A stretch of DNA of 64,000 nt, taken from the NCBI RefSeq assembly GCF_010500955.1, contig NZ_QVMJ01000005.1, positions 97,704 to 161,703 on the forward strand, given 5' to 3'. This document shows positions 1 through 8,338 of the stretch, in pieces. The position numbers and the translations under genes are program-made. The notes under the pieces were generated by a model that saw only the letters and a list, made by a program, of their open reading frames with translations, did not search any database and was not told where the DNA came from. The stretch comes from Bacteroides sp. 519. GTDB taxonomy: Bacteria; Bacteroidota; Bacteroidia; Bacteroidales; Bacteroidaceae. How positions within the stretch are numbered: the first letter of the stretch is position 1; every line of letters starts with the position of its first letter.

Positions 1-140
1 GGGAACGAAGTATAGCAAGTATACAAGTATTGACCACTTCCACACCATGAAGAGACACTTGCCCCTCCCCTGATCTGCTTCATATCAGAATCACTCAATT
101 GATCCTGATTCTTCTTTAACGAAATCTTTTTTAATTTCAT
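1..140 (-). CDS. double-glycine leader peptide precursor (partial, runs off window start)
   Basis: A short gene on the minus strand starts with ATG at 140 and is still open at base 1, giving at least 46 residues. The N-terminus is Lys-rich, followed by a leader ending LSDSDMKQIRGG (residues 15-26). This is the shape of Bacteroidetes natural-product precursors of the TIGR04149 type, which are cut after Gly-Gly by a C39 peptidase during export. The visible core starts ASVSSWC and is rich in Ser, Tyr and Gly, with Cys at about 33 and 42, a spacing that would allow a disulfide. The gene lies downstream of, and in the same direction as, the C39-like/VKOR/thioredoxin gene at 233-1777, which fits oxidation of the secreted core. 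The leader is seen in the sequence; export, cleavage and disulfide formation are inferred. The 92-base gap to the next gene holds no other gene. Confidence 0.72.
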   Translation of the reverse strand, partial: MKLKKISLKKNQDQLSDSDMKQIRGGASVSSWCGSGQYLYTCYTSF

Positions 141-232
141 AAGAATAAATGATTTAATTAATTTGTAGTTTTTAATATCACAAAGCTTTGTTAACTTCCT
201 GTTGCCTACAAATATTACAACAGTATATTGTT

Positions 233-1777
233 TTAAACATTAATGTCAGTAAGATATATTAAATCCTCTAAGATGTAATTCTCGGGTAACTTGTACCCAT
301 TGATTAGTATTGTTGGAGTGCCATTAATTTTGTTTTCTTCTCGCCAGGCTTGATGTTTTCTGAGTTCAGACTCAACAACTTCGGAACTTAGATCATATTC
401 AAACTTCTTTATGTACTCTTTAGCAAAATACTTTTCTTTCTCGAACCATTGGGTAAATATCTTCTTTTGGGTGTGTTGATCTTCATGAAGTGCTACAGCA
501 ATTAAGAAACGGTTGCTTTGAAGTAAACTTTCATTAAATGCAGCAAAAATGTATTGAACACAAAACTTATCTTCATATTCACTAAGCAGTTTGTCAATTC
601 TTTTGTGGGCTATAGCACAAGGTTCACAATGCGGATTGGTTAATACCGTGATTTTAAGATTTGCATCCGGGTTACCAAATATTACTTCTGAGATATTATC
701 AACAGTATAGAATGGTTGGCTTTTGAGAATAGGAATAAAAACTTCGTCGGTTGCTTTAAAGTGATTCAGTTTATATATGGCATTGTTTAGTTCTTCTTTG
801 TTTGCAAAAAAACGAAATATATAGTTTATACTAAGAAAGGGCAACGTATAAATAATGAAAACAACTAAGAGTTCGTGAAAAGCCAGTGATGGTACACGTA
901 GTTGAAAAACGATTATATTTAAAATGGAAATGGTAACTAATACAATTTGTACAGCAACACACAAAATACACCAGCTTCGGGCTATTTTATACTGATACCA
1001 GATGCTCCAACAGCTATAGGGCAGGGTACAAAGATTGATAAAAATATAATAATAGATTAGCTCAGGAAAAAAGATGGTAAGTATGGTGTTTGAAAGAAAG
1101 AAACCCAAACCAATTTCACTCCAACTAAATAAGCCCATTAGTTTGGCGGCTTTCGATTCTAAAATATTGTTACAGTCGCCTTGTTTAGTTAATGAACAAA
1201 GTTTATCACCATATTGACTATTTCCTTTCATCTGTTTTATTACCAACCAGTATGAAAGAAGTATACCGACAATGTTGGGTACCAGATTAACATAAAATAC
1301 CTCTTTAAAGATAACCATTGTTTGCAAATACAAAATGACACCTAATATAATAAGAGAGAGAATACCCGCTTTTTGATACCGTGCAACAAATGCATGTAAC
1401 TGATGGCGTTTGTAATCCGGTTCTATCGAATGTTCGTCGGGCTCTGCCAATAAGATAACACCATCCCATATAGAATTAAAATCTTCAATCGTACATTTAA
1501 TTTTTTTTCCATCAAGGATATAATTTACCTGATTATTAATTTGGGTGATGACACAAAAATTATCTTTAACATGAGCAATACAAGGTGTATCAATGTTCTT
1601 TAGTTCTTTTGAGTCTATTTTTATTCCGGCATTCGGAATATGATATTCGAAAAGCATTCGGGATAATCCATACAGGGTATCTCTGTATGGACTTTGCAAA
1701 TAATGACTGTCGGCAAAGTAACAGGTGTGTTTTACTTTCAGTTCTTTAAGGAATATGGATAGTATTGTATGTGTCAT
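233..1777 (-). CDS. C39-like / vitamin K epoxide reductase / thioredoxin fusion protein
   Basis: This 514-residue membrane protein probably drives disulfide formation in exported peptides. Residues 1-115 resemble the C39 peptidase fold, but the catalytic Cys and His positions look replaced (SPYRDTLYGLS near 29-39, NFCVI near 73-77), so the domain is probably a non-catalytic binding domain. Residues about 135-325 contain several membrane segments with the VKOR signature: loop cysteines C194 and C202 and the CxxC WCILC (C270/C273). Residues about 360-500 form a thioredoxin/DsbA-like domain with CEPC at 384-387 and a cis-Pro segment GTPTIL near 490. The order VKOR then thioredoxin is the usual electron-relay layout. 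It follows a truncated glf by 51 bases and precedes the GG-leader peptide gene. Family assignment is firm; the peptide as substrate is inferred from position. Confidence 0.85.
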   Translation of the reverse strand: MTHTILSIFLKELKVKHTCYFADSHYLQSPYRDTLYGLSRMLFEYHIPNAGIKIDSKELKNIDTPCIAHVKDNFCVITQINNQVNYILDGKKIKCTIEDFNSIWDGVILLAEPDEHSIEPDYKRHQLHAFVARYQKAGILSLIILGVILYLQTMVIFKEVFYVNLVPNIVGILLSYWLVIKQMKGNSQYGDKLCSLTKQGDCNNILESKAAKLMGLFSWSEIGLGFFLSNTILTIFFPELIYYYIFINLCTLPYSCWSIWYQYKIARSWCILCVAVQIVLVTISILNIIVFQLRVPSLAFHELLVVFIIYTLPFLSINYIFRFFANKEELNNAIYKLNHFKATDEVFIPILKSQPFYTVDNISEVIFGNPDANLKITVLTNPHCEPCAIAHKRIDKLLSEYEDKFCVQYIFAAFNESLLQSNRFLIAVALHEDQHTQKKIFTQWFEKEKYFAKEYIKKFEYDLSSEVVESELRKHQAWREENKINGTPTILINGYKLPENYILEDLIYLTDINV

Positions 1778-1828
1778 TTGTTTATTCTTTCGTATAATAA
1801 AATAGACTCTTTGACTGTTTTATCCATA

Positions 1829-2260
1829 TCATAATTTAAGGGCTTGCTCTTCAAAGTTCCGCGCTTCGGATATTTTTAAGCGTTGGGAATTTATCTTTTT
1901 TATTGCTTCATCCGGAGTTTTTACTTTCCATAGTTGATAGAAAGTATTCATGTTGAATGGCATATTATATAACTCATCTTTATATATGGCTAATGGAGAG
2001 TTAACATAGTGGTTAAATGCACAAAAAGTTCTCATAAAATCCCAAATATATTTTTCTTTTGTATGGAAAATATGCGCACCATATTTGTGTACATTAATGC
2101 CTTCAATGTTTTCGCAATACAGATTTCCACCAGTATGAGACCGTTTTTCTACTACCAGACATTTTTTCTTGTTTCTGGTAGCCAAATATGCAAATACTGC
2201 ATTGAAAAGTCCGGCCCCAACTAAAAGATAATCGTATCCTTTATTCTTCTTTATATACAT
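1829..2260 (-). pseudogene. glf: UDP-galactopyranose mutase, N-terminal fragment
   Basis: The 143 residues match the start of UDP-galactopyranose mutase, the flavoenzyme that makes UDP-galactofuranose. Visible are the FAD-binding start YDYLLVGAGLF, a GGN segment near residue 45, the HKYGAHIFHT motif and YNMPFNMNTFYQLW. The family normally runs to about 370-380 residues. Here the frame stops just after the conserved FEEQAL, so the substrate-binding and C-terminal FAD parts are missing. The FAD motif is also changed: GAGLFN in place of the usual GAGLFG. The 51 bases between the stop and the next gene show no continuation in any frame. It is therefore a remnant and cannot be a working mutase. 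It may now serve only as leader for the VKOR gene downstream. Confidence 0.85.
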
Positions 2261-2424
2261 AGTATTTGATTGAAAAATATTTAAAAGTATATAGAAAGAA
2301 GATAATCCGTTGTACGGTATTGAGATAAAAAAGTACGTAAATAGTATCTGTGCTTTCAGGAGAACTTCTTTGGCAAAAAATCGTACTTTACAAGTGTGGA
2401 TGTGAAACTAAACAGTATCATGCC

Positions 2425-2562
2425 GGTGGTACAAAAGTGCCACGCTTGTGATACAAAAGTATCACACCTAAGATACTTTTGTACCATGCTGGTGGTACAA
2501 AAGTACCAAGTCTAAAAAAAGTCGTGGTACAAAAGTACCAAGCCTAAAAAAACGGTGGTACT
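2425..2562. repeat. 22-nt period tandem array, unit around TACAAAAGT
   Basis: The word TACAAAAGT, usually inside the palindrome GGTACAAAAGTACC, begins at 2430, 2452, 2496 and 2528. An inverted copy (ACTTTTGTA at 2475) sits at the place expected for the third unit. The first four steps keep a 22-base register, then the step widens to about 31-32 bases with A-rich spacers. A partial unit (GGTGGTACT) ends the array near 2562. The same word makes the array at 38279-38390. The array lies 3' of the fragment at 2629-2796. The remaining gap sequence (2261-2424 and 2563-2628) shows nothing recognisable. Confidence 0.85.
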
Positions 2563-2628
2563 GTAATTTACTGATTATTAATTAGATTATTTTTTTTCAA
2601 TGTGCCGCTAATCGTTCGGCTTCCTTAT

Positions 2629-2796
2629 TTATGCAAGGGTTGTTGTTTCGTTAATCAGGTGCAGATTTACGCACGATGCCTGCCCGTAAGGCGACATCGA
2701 CTCTCCATGCTCCGGGTGTGTCATTGCTAGTCGTTCATGATCTGTTAATAAATAACCAAAGTAGTTTACTATATACTGAATGACTTCTTTATCCAT
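2629..2796 (-). pseudogene. short ORF, probable fragment of a conserved hypothetical protein
   Basis: A 55-codon frame starts at ATG 2796, five bases after the stop of the 116-aa gene upstream. It begins MDKEVIQYIVNYFGYLLTDHE. The pattern (acidic/Lys start, hydrophobic helix, FGYLLTDxERLAxxH) resembles the N-terminus of longer Bacteroidetes hypothetical proteins as I recall them. It ends early at TAA after a Thr-rich tail, so it looks truncated. The tight coupling to the upstream gene argues that it is, or was, translated. No function can be assigned. Confidence 0.45.
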
Positions 2797-2800
2797 TATT

Positions 2801-3151
2801 TTATTCTGAATCGTTATTCCACAATTTAACAGTATTCAATAGCTTTTCTTTTAGTTCATCATCGAAACAATCAAAGTCTTCTTGCGTTAAAATTTCATCT
2901 ATAAAAAGTCCAACGAGTATAAAAAAACACTTCGATCCCCTTAAATCATTATATCGTTTTGCAATGTGTTTATCAAAGGATTTCACCTTTTTATAAAGAT
3001 TCAGATATGCCTTATGCGGGTTTGTACTTTTTTCGCTGTTAACAATGGAAGTTTCTATTTTTTCAAGGAACTGGGCGCATTCTATTTGCAGAGATTTCTC
3101 TATAAGTTCTCTAGCAAATCTCTTTTGACTCTTTGACAATTCTATACTCAT
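2801..3151 (-). CDS. hypothetical protein (116 aa)
   Basis: I do not recognise the family. The 116 residues are charged and mostly helical in character, with no signal peptide and no clear membrane segment; the stretch CFFILVGLFIDEIL near 75-88 is hydrophobic but fits a buried helix. It starts six bases after the acyltransferase gene ends and is followed five bases later by a 55-codon frame, so the three probably form one minus-strand transcript. A cytoplasmic accessory protein is likely; its role is unknown. Confidence 0.55.
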   Translation of the reverse strand: MSIELSKSQKRFARELIEKSLQIECAQFLEKIETSIVNSEKSTNPHKAYLNLYKKVKSFDKHIAKRYNDLRGSKCFFILVGLFIDEILTQEDFDCFDDELKEKLLNTVKLWNNDSE

Positions 3152-3157
3152 AGTTCA

Positions 3158-4294
3158 TTATCCTTTTTTTCGCAAAAACATTTTAGTCAGATATCTGCGA
3201 ACCGGTTCGTCATAAAGCTTCAAGCTTGCATAGGCCAATATAATACTTCCTACAACTAAAGCTATGGCTCCGGGTAAAGATTCGGTAAATGTAAGATTTT
3301 CGTTTTTAACCCATGCATAATACAAATAAATGAAAGGATAATGTACCATGTATAAAGGATAAGATATATCACCCAGGAACTTACAAATACGAATTGTATA
3401 TTTATCTGTGGTTTTGCCCGAAGCACCTAAATACACAATGAGTGGGAAAAACAAGGCAAAACACACTGTTTCGTATAAACCATTCATCCAAAGATGATCG
3501 GCACCTCCAATACGGGGAACAGATAAAAGAATAACCACCAACAAACTACACAACCAGAAAGCCCCCTTTATATTAATAGGCTTAAAGATACGCGATAAGA
3601 GCAAACCTGCCGAGAAAGAGAAAAGCAAACGTAAAAATCCTCCGGTAAACTCAGTTCCGGTCAGCTGAAATCCGGCACAAATATCTCCGTAGGGTCCAAA
3701 GATGGCAAATGAAGCCAATCCGAAACCTGCCAGTATAACTAATACAGTAAGCCAAAGATTAGAAAGTTTGCGAATAAACAATGCGTAAAGAATATTACCG
3801 ATATATTCAAAGAATAAAGACCATGTAGGTCCGTTTAATGGATACATCTCTCCTAAACCTCTTACTTCCATACCAGGGGTAGCTGGCAATAGTAGTGCAT
3901 TCAACAGTGTAGCTATTAAAAGCGCACCTATTGTAACTTTCGAAACATCCCATACAGGGCATCCCTGAAAGTAAAATACACAAGCTCCAATAATGGCTCC
4001 TATAACAACCATTGGTTGTAAACGTATAATTCTGCGTTTAAGAAAATCCTTTGTCTTCATGGTTTTCCAACGGTCGTCGTAGGCATAACCTACAACAAAG
4101 CCCGATAGCATAAAAAAGAAATCCACAGCCAGGTAGCCGTGGTTTATTTTTTGGTCTAGATGACTAGTTGCAAAAGCTTCGAATATATGAAAACAAACTA
4201 CTGTAATAGCAGCTATTCCGCGCAATCCGTCGAGGATATTGTAATGTGGTTTGGTATCTGCAAATGCAGCAGATGGGGTTTGTTTTTCTGACAT
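3158..4294 (-). CDS. acyltransferase family 3 (OafA/YrhL-like) membrane protein
   Basis: This 378-residue polytopic protein belongs to acyltransferase family 3, which transfers acetyl or other acyl groups to sugars of surface polysaccharides, lipids or antibiotics. The family start is clear: NILDGLRGIAAITVVCFHIF (residues 19-38), whose His is the expected catalytic residue. It is followed by DFFFMLSGFVVGYAY near 58-72 and about ten hydrophobic segments. RRIIRLQP near 87-94 is the usual Arg-rich loop. Length is normal. The gene heads a short operon with the 116-aa protein. Lying about 900 bases from a truncated glf, it could once have served surface glycan decoration, but the acceptor cannot be told from sequence. 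Confidence 0.85.
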   Translation of the reverse strand: MSEKQTPSAAFADTKPHYNILDGLRGIAAITVVCFHIFEAFATSHLDQKINHGYLAVDFFFMLSGFVVGYAYDDRWKTMKTKDFLKRRIIRLQPMVVIGAIIGACVFYFQGCPVWDVSKVTIGALLIATLLNALLLPATPGMEVRGLGEMYPLNGPTWSLFFEYIGNILYALFIRKLSNLWLTVLVILAGFGLASFAIFGPYGDICAGFQLTGTEFTGGFLRLLFSFSAGLLLSRIFKPINIKGAFWLCSLLVVILLSVPRIGGADHLWMNGLYETVCFALFFPLIVYLGASGKTTDKYTIRICKFLGDISYPLYMVHYPFIYLYYAWVKNENLTFTESLPGAIALVVGSIILAYASLKLYDEPVRRYLTKMFLRKKG

Positions 4295-4392
4295 AGAGAA
4301 TTCAATTGATTTGGGTTTGTTTTTTCCTGCACAAAAATATGAATTCTTTTGTAGAATTAAGTAATGTGTTGTGTTTTAAGCCATAAATTAGG

Positions 4393-4419
4393 GTAGAGAC
4401 GTAATGCATTGCGTCTTTT
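4393..4419. repeat. GAGACGCAAT-type palindrome (diverged copy)
   Basis: The sequence GTAGAGACGTAATGCATT followed by GCGTCTTTT is a slightly decayed copy of the palindrome found at 34798-34825, 60229-60253 and 60285-60309. It lies alone in the 425-base gap between the acyltransferase start and the monooxygenase-like gene. A short inverted repeat near 4450-4500 (CAGTAGCT/TAGCTACAG words) is weaker and not called. Confidence 0.7.
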
Positions 4420-4565
4420 GTTGGAGAATTATTCAGCAGCTACAGGAAGTTTTCGACGAAAAAAGTGCCATAAGTCTCATAACTGCCACAATAAACTAAT
4501 TACCAGTAGCTTAACTTATGACATTTGGCTAAAAAGTAAAACATAAGTACCATTCGAAGTATCAT

Positions 4566-4666
4566 CTATATAGACCGAGGGTATGAAGCTATATAGCACG
4601 GAGGGTCGAAGCTATATAGTACAAAGGCGCTCAGCTATATAGACCGAGATAGCTCTGCTATATAGC
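4566..4666. repeat. 23-nt period tandem array, unit around CTATATAG
   Basis: The 8-base palindrome CTATATAG, mostly preceded by AG, begins at 4566, 4589, 4612, 4635 and 4658: five copies with an exact 23-base step. The 15 bases between copies are partly shared (ACCGAG, GGGT, GAAG). The array lies 54 bases 3' of the stop of the monooxygenase-like gene at 4720. It is too short-spaced, and its units too variable, for a CRISPR. Confidence 0.88.
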
Positions 4667-4719
4667 TTGCGCGAAAGTATGGACTATTTGATGGGAATTT
4701 GTGGACTATTATACGGTAC

Positions 4720-5001
4720 TCAGAACGTTTGTATATCCATTTCTTTAGCAAGCAATGGCTGCACATTCTTTGCAAAGTCTTGAAAATGTGCATTGCTTCC
4801 ATGTTTCCTGATAGCATCCTGATCTTTATATTCTTCATAGAAGATAAACTCGGATTCGTTAAACGGATTCTGATAAAGTGTATAAATCAGATTACCTTCT
4901 TCGTTTCTGGTTCCTTCGATCAAAGCAGGAACAATAGCTAAAAAATCTTTTTCTTTTCCTTTTAAAACTTCGATACGAGCTACAATAACTTTCTTTTCCA
5001 T
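4720..5001 (-). CDS. antibiotic biosynthesis monooxygenase-like (ABM/YgiN-type) protein
   Basis: A 93-residue protein with the ABM ferredoxin-like fold. The beta start VIVARIEVLKGKEKDF, then ALIEGTRNEEGNLIYTLYQNP and FIFYEEYKDQDAIRKHGSNAHFQ, follow the family pattern in order, including the central His of the HxxSxHF-like segment. Members range from quinol and heme monooxygenases to small stress proteins of unknown substrate, so only the fold is claimed. It is cytosolic, without signal peptide. It lies 11 bases downstream of nrdG in the same direction and may be read through from nrdDG, which would place it under the cobalamin switch. Confidence 0.8.
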   Translation of the reverse strand: MEKKVIVARIEVLKGKEKDFLAIVPALIEGTRNEEGNLIYTLYQNPFNESEFIFYEEYKDQDAIRKHGSNAHFQDFAKNVQPLLAKEMDIQTF

Positions 5002-5012
5002 GATTTATGGTT

Positions 5013-5528
5013 TTAGGTGAATGAAAAAATATTAGAATGCTGTGTTGATACCACTATATCCTTTTTTAATGACTTTTGCACATCAATAATCCGTTGATTA
5101 CTACTACCCCTGAACCGGAGGTCTTCATCTTTTAGTGCATCAACAAACCGCCCATCAACAATAACATCAACATAAGGAAGGATCTGAGATAATCGGGGCG
5201 ACTTTACAATCTGTTCAAACAAATAGCCAGTATAACACCAGATGCTTTTCTTGGTTTCAAGTTTAATTCTCCGGGCCAGTTCCGTAAATCCCTCTATTTG
5301 AGTAAAAGGGTCACCACCAGAAAAAGTGACATTGGCAAACTCATCAGCCTTGATGATATCCATTAACGTATCTACCGAATACAGTGAACCATTATTTATG
5401 TTCCACGATTGTGGATTATGACATCCCGGGCATTGGTGTGCACACCCAGCCGAATAGATGGCCGTCCGGAATCCGGGACCATCTACAGTTGTATCGTGTA
5501 CAATGTTGAGTATAGATAACTTATTCAT
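5013..5528 (-). CDS. nrdG: anaerobic ribonucleoside-triphosphate reductase activating protein
   Basis: NrdG is the radical-SAM activase that abstracts hydrogen from NrdD to form its glycyl radical. The 171-residue protein shows the cluster-binding CxxxCxxC (Cys 29, 33, 36 in SAGCAHQCPGCHN), the DGPGFRT segment before it and the SAM-binding TFSGGDPF. I chose the ATG at 5528 (MNKLSILNI), which overlaps the nrdD stop by eight bases in ATGAATAA; a start three codons earlier is possible but less natural. Overlap with nrdD shows translational coupling. It is cytosolic and needs anaerobic conditions. Confidence 0.95.
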   Translation of the reverse strand: MNKLSILNIVHDTTVDGPGFRTAIYSAGCAHQCPGCHNPQSWNINNGSLYSVDTLMDIIKADEFANVTFSGGDPFTQIEGFTELARRIKLETKKSIWCYTGYLFEQIVKSPRLSQILPYVDVIVDGRFVDALKDEDLRFRGSSNQRIIDVQKSLKKDIVVSTQHSNIFSFT

Positions 5529-7728
5529 GAATAACACGGTCGTTAAGTTCGGCTAATTTAGCACTGTTCCATCTGTCGGTTGTACCAACCAGATATCCTG
5601 TGATGCGTTGCAAACGGTCTATTTCGTTGCTTCCGCATTTAGGGCACTCTGTAATAGTAGCACTCGAATTTTCGTAACCGCACTTTAAACAACGGTTGCG
5701 GTTGTGGTTAACCGACGAATATCCCATATTATATTTATCCATCATATCTACCACAGTCATAATAGCTTCCGGATTATGAGTGGCATCACCATCAATCTCT
5801 ACATAGAAAATATGTCCGCCACGGGTTAGATCATGATAAGGTGCTTCGATCTTTGCTTTTTGGTGTGCACTACATTTGTAATATACAGGCACATGGTTTG
5901 AGTTGGTGTAATACTCCCTGTCGGTTATGCCTGCGATAGACCCGAAATCTTTCCGGTCGCAACGTGTAAAACGTCCTGCAAGACCTTCGGCTGGAGTAGC
6001 AAGTACACTATAATTGTGTTGATACTGTTCCGAGAAATCATTCACACGGTTTCTCACATAAGTTATAATATCCAATCCAAGTTTCTGCGCCTGTTCATCC
6101 TCACCATGATGTTTGCCGATAAGGGCTACCAATGCTTCGGCCAAACCAATGAAACCAATACCCAATGTTCCTTGATTGATTACTTTTTCAATGGTGTTTT
6201 CGTTTGCCAGTTGTTCGCAACCTTCCCACAAAACCGACATCAATAAAGGGAATTGCTTGGGTGCTGCTGTTTTCTGGAACTCAAAACGGCGGTGTAGTTG
6301 AAGGGCTGCCAATTCTAACATCTGGTTCAACTTTTTATAGAAACAGTCGATACGCTCTTTCTCGTCTTCAACGTTGCGGCACTCTAATGCAATACGAACC
6401 AGATTTAGGGTCGAAAAAGAAAGGTTTCCGCGTCCAATGGAAGTTTTCTTGCCATAACGGTTTTCGAATACACGGGTACGGCATCCCATGGTAGCAACTT
6501 CATATTCAAATCGACGGGGATCATCTGCCTGCCAATCTTCATGTTGGTTAAAGGTTGCATCCAGGTTCAGGAAGTTGGGGAAGAAGCGACGGGCACTAAC
6601 CTTACATGCCAATTTGTAAAGATCATAATTACGATCTTCGGGCAGATAACTAACTCCACGTTTCTTTTTCCATATCTGAATGGGGAAGATGGCCGTTACA
6701 CCACCACCAACACCTTCGTAAGTGCTGTTTAGTAATTCACGGATAATGCATCTTCCTTCGGCCGAGGTATCGGTACCGTAATTAATAGAACTAAATACCA
6801 CCTGATTGCCACCACGCGAGTGAATGGTGTTCATGTTATGGATAAATGCTTCCATTGCCTGATGTACGCGGCCTACGGTGCGGTTAATGGCATGTTGAAC
6901 CATTCGTTCGTCACCGGTTAATCCATCAAGAGGTTTTGGAAGATAATCGGTTATTTCAATTTCATATAAATGGCTATAATTCTGTGCATTAATTTGTTCC
7001 AGCACTCTTACCTCTTCAATAAAGCTCTTCCGTACAAAAGGAGCCAGGTAAAAATCGAATGCCGGGATAGATTGTCCACCATGCATTTCGTTCTGTGCGG
7101 TCTCTAACGAGATACAGCCTAACATACTGGCTGTTTCGATACGCTTGGCCGGGCGTGATTCGCCATGACCGGCATTGAAACCGTTTTGAAGTATTTTATC
7201 TAAAGGATGTTGTACACAGGTAAGGCTCTTTGTGGGATAATAATCTTTATCGTGGATATGCAGGTAATTGAGGCGAACCGCTTCTTTCACTTCCGGAATC
7301 AGCAGATAGTCGTCAACAAAAGGTTTGGTGGTTTCGCTGGCAAACTTCATCATCATTCCGGCAGGAGTATCTGCGTTCATGTTGGCGTTCTCGCGGGTTA
7401 CATCATTAGATTTGGTTTCGATAATTTCGAGGAACATATCCCGCGTTTTAGCTTTACGGGCAATGCTGCGTTGGTCGCGGTATGCAATATATCCTTTGGC
7501 AACCTCTTTGCGTGAGCTCTTCATTAATTCTACCTCTACCATGTCCTGTATTTCTTCTACAGTCATTTGTTCTTTACCCTGACAGGAAACATAGTCGGTA
7601 ATTCGTCTGATCAATGTGGCATCTTCACCTTGTTCGGTGTGTAACATGGCTTTACGGACGGCAGCCATAATCTTTTCTTCATTAAAACCCACAATTCGTC
7701 CGTCTCTCTTTACAACTGTTTGAATCAT
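5521..7728 (-). CDS. nrdD: anaerobic (class III) ribonucleoside-triphosphate reductase
   Basis: NrdD reduces ribonucleoside triphosphates to deoxyribonucleotides without oxygen. The 735-residue protein has an N-terminal ATP-cone (about 3-90), the catalytic barrel (HIHDKDYYPTKSLTC near 157-171, GGNQVVFSSINYGTD), the zinc site CLKC...CPKC (about 677-700) and the glycyl radical loop RITGYLVGTTD near 708-718, with the radical Gly at about 711. Length is typical. It forms an operon with nrdG. A cobalamin riboswitch lies in its 5' leader (7791-8007), which fits the known pattern in which B12-independent reductases are switched off when cobalamin allows a class II enzyme to work. No class II gene is in the window. 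Confidence 0.96.
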   Translation of the reverse strand: MIQTVVKRDGRIVGFNEEKIMAAVRKAMLHTEQGEDATLIRRITDYVSCQGKEQMTVEEIQDMVEVELMKSSRKEVAKGYIAYRDQRSIARKAKTRDMFLEIIETKSNDVTRENANMNADTPAGMMMKFASETTKPFVDDYLLIPEVKEAVRLNYLHIHDKDYYPTKSLTCVQHPLDKILQNGFNAGHGESRPAKRIETASMLGCISLETAQNEMHGGQSIPAFDFYLAPFVRKSFIEEVRVLEQINAQNYSHLYEIEITDYLPKPLDGLTGDERMVQHAINRTVGRVHQAMEAFIHNMNTIHSRGGNQVVFSSINYGTDTSAEGRCIIRELLNSTYEGVGGGVTAIFPIQIWKKKRGVSYLPEDRNYDLYKLACKVSARRFFPNFLNLDATFNQHEDWQADDPRRFEYEVATMGCRTRVFENRYGKKTSIGRGNLSFSTLNLVRIALECRNVEDEKERIDCFYKKLNQMLELAALQLHRRFEFQKTAAPKQFPLLMSVLWEGCEQLANENTIEKVINQGTLGIGFIGLAEALVALIGKHHGEDEQAQKLGLDIITYVRNRVNDFSEQYQHNYSVLATPAEGLAGRFTRCDRKDFGSIAGITDREYYTNSNHVPVYYKCSAHQKAKIEAPYHDLTRGGHIFYVEIDGDATHNPEAIMTVVDMMDKYNMGYSSVNHNRNRCLKCGYENSSATITECPKCGSNEIDRLQRITGYLVGTTDRWNSAKLAELNDRVIHE

Positions 7729-7790
7729 AACAATTTGTACTTAACCTATTTTATGAAATTACTTTACTTACGGAAGGGCATGGCACAGTG

Positions 7791-8007
7791 ATGCCTGGTG
7801 GGCATATCCTGTCACTTTTCTCCCGAAAGCTAATGAATGTATGTATACAGTGGATTTTTGTTTATAGCCTTATATAAATTACGAATTAAAAGGGTTAATG
7901 TTTCCATTTTAATTCTTAACTTAGTTGAAATTTACAGCTACTGGGATAGCTCAGGATTTCCACCTGATTCCCTTTTGATCCTACTGAACTTTGGAACCGT
8001 ATATGCC
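7791..8007 (-). promoter_or_regulatory. cobalamin (adenosylcobalamin-type) riboswitch upstream of nrdD
   Basis: On the minus strand the conserved core reads AGGGAATCAGGTGGAAATCC, then TGAGCTATCCCAGTAGCTGT (about 7975-7935), matching the cobalamin aptamer core (GGTGnAAnTCC ... CCC ... CTGT). Downstream, GTGACAGGATATGCC (7815-7801) matches the B12 box. The outer stem P1 closes perfectly: GGCATAT (8007-8001) pairs with ATATGCC (7807-7801). The 3' arm of P1 can instead pair with GGCAT (7795-7791) across a CACCA loop, giving a clear alternative hairpin and so a plausible switch, 63 bases before the nrdD start. A TACCTTTG box at 8017-8010 could be the promoter, but it sits very close to P1. The rest of the 610-base gap (8018-8338) shows nothing else certain. 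Confidence 0.9.
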
Positions 8008-8338
8008 AACAAAGGTATAGCATTTCTTTGAGATAATAGTTGAAAATATAATTTGTTGTTTGGTCATATTCTACAAAAGTTTTCCAGTTTTAAATTTAAG
8101 TATCTGTTTATCAATAGATTATTTTTGCAAACCTGTTGATAAGTTTTCCAAAAAGAAAATCGATTATCTGTTTGAATCTATTTTTTGCTTTTGTGATAGT
8201 AACAACCAAACTTACTTTTTTGTTTGGCAAACCCTGAAAAAATAATAAAGAAATAAATGTAAGTATGTTATCTGAGTTAGTTTATACTATATTTGAACAT
8301 TGTGAGCTTTGTAGTGAAAATAATATGAATATTAAATT

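Noticed and set aside
4566..4666. The regularly spaced arrays as CRISPR loci
   Set aside because: Repeats are only 8-16 bases, total periods are 22-23 bases, spacers are partly shared, and no cas genes occur in the window.
7930..8010. A tRNA-like stretch (GGGATAGCTCAGG) in the nrdD leader
   Set aside because: No acceptor stem closes around it; on the minus strand the same bases form the conserved core of the cobalamin riboswitch.
7837..8245. Two plus-strand frames of about 60 codons between nrdD and the CYTH gene
   Set aside because: The first lies across the riboswitch, and both have low-complexity composition and no family resemblance.
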